Positions 5,778-5,800 of a stretch of 5,800 bases of DNA are shown here, one piece after another. A model generated the notes under the pieces. That model was not told where the DNA came from. It searched no databases and saw nothing but the letters and a program-made list of their open reading frames with translations. Source of the DNA: a bacterium (lineage in GTDB: Bacteria; Spirochaetota; UBA4802; UBA5550); assembly GCA_024224995.1 (NCBI GenBank), contig JAAENB010000962.1:1-5800 (forward strand), written 5' to 3'. The stretch's first letter is position 1; every line of letters starts with the position of its first letter. The position numbers were made by a program, and so were the translations under genes.

Positions 5778-5800
5778 CCGCACTCCTTCCCGGAATCTCC

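Larger units (their letters stand above)
5389..5800. other. Gene-free intergenic region
   Basis: No credible gene was found in this 412-base stretch. Bases 5389-5540 are AT-rich and form the upstream region of the lipoprotein gene. A minus-strand TATAAA at 5472-5477 could be its -10 box, with a poor -35 and a long leader of about 80 bases. Bases 5540-5567 hold a terminator-like hairpin, and 5600-5800 hold GC-rich palindromes. The frame open from the right edge to a stop at 5673 on the minus strand (41 codons) runs straight through the repeats and looks like translated repeat. Confidence 0.7.

Noticed and set aside
5673..5798. Frame open from the right edge on the minus strand (41 codons)
   Set aside because: It runs through the REP-like hairpins and matches no protein pattern. 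It is probably translated repeat rather than a gene end.

Overview
The window looks like a bacterial chromosome segment in which every supportable gene lies on the minus strand. The organism is probably a Gram-negative-type bacterium. A spirochaete or a similar free-living environmental bacterium is a reasonable guess, based on the relaxed FGSC lipobox of the large lipoprotein, strong AGGAGG-type ribosome binding sites, AT-rich spacers and palindromic REP-like repeats. None of these features is diagnostic, so the taxonomy is tentative.

The layout below follows transcription, from right to left. Bases 5389-5800 contain no convincing gene. They hold an AT-rich leader, a hairpin/T-run that looks like a terminator for a minus-strand unit further right, and a cluster of GC-rich palindromes: a perfect 20-bp palindrome, a GTAGGGGCACGG-type hairpin, a small CCCCT/AGGGG hairpin and a 14-bp direct repeat. 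Next comes a 470-residue predicted lipoprotein (3976-5388) of unknown function with a cysteine-rich tail. It is followed by a 9-bp-stem hairpin (3926-3956).

A compact three-gene unit follows: a GH13 alpha-glucosidase of the oligo-1,6-glucosidase type (2161-3822), CutA (1813-2136), and a CoA-binding alpha-subunit-type ADP-forming acyl-CoA synthetase (413-1807). The gaps are 24 and 5 bases, and the synthetase ribosome binding site lies inside the last codons of cutA, so co-transcription is likely. A promoter-like pair sits in front of the glucosidase. Its leader carries a five-unit 7-bp repeat, and a two-unit remnant of the same repeat forms the start of an apparent extra tail at the C-terminus of the glucosidase.

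After the synthetase there is a REP-like palindrome, then an AT-rich spacer, then the first 64 codons of a probable ribbon-helix-helix protein that runs off the left edge.

Functionally, the glucosidase would release glucose from short alpha-glucans or isomalto-oligosaccharides in the cytoplasm. The synthetase would make ATP or GTP from an acyl-CoA at the fermentative end of metabolism if its ATP-grasp beta partner exists elsewhere. The role of CutA between them is not apparent. I see no clear new defence or mobile system. The most unusual items are the repeat-derived tail of the glucosidase, the REP-like repeats on both sides of the block, and the unassigned lipoprotein.
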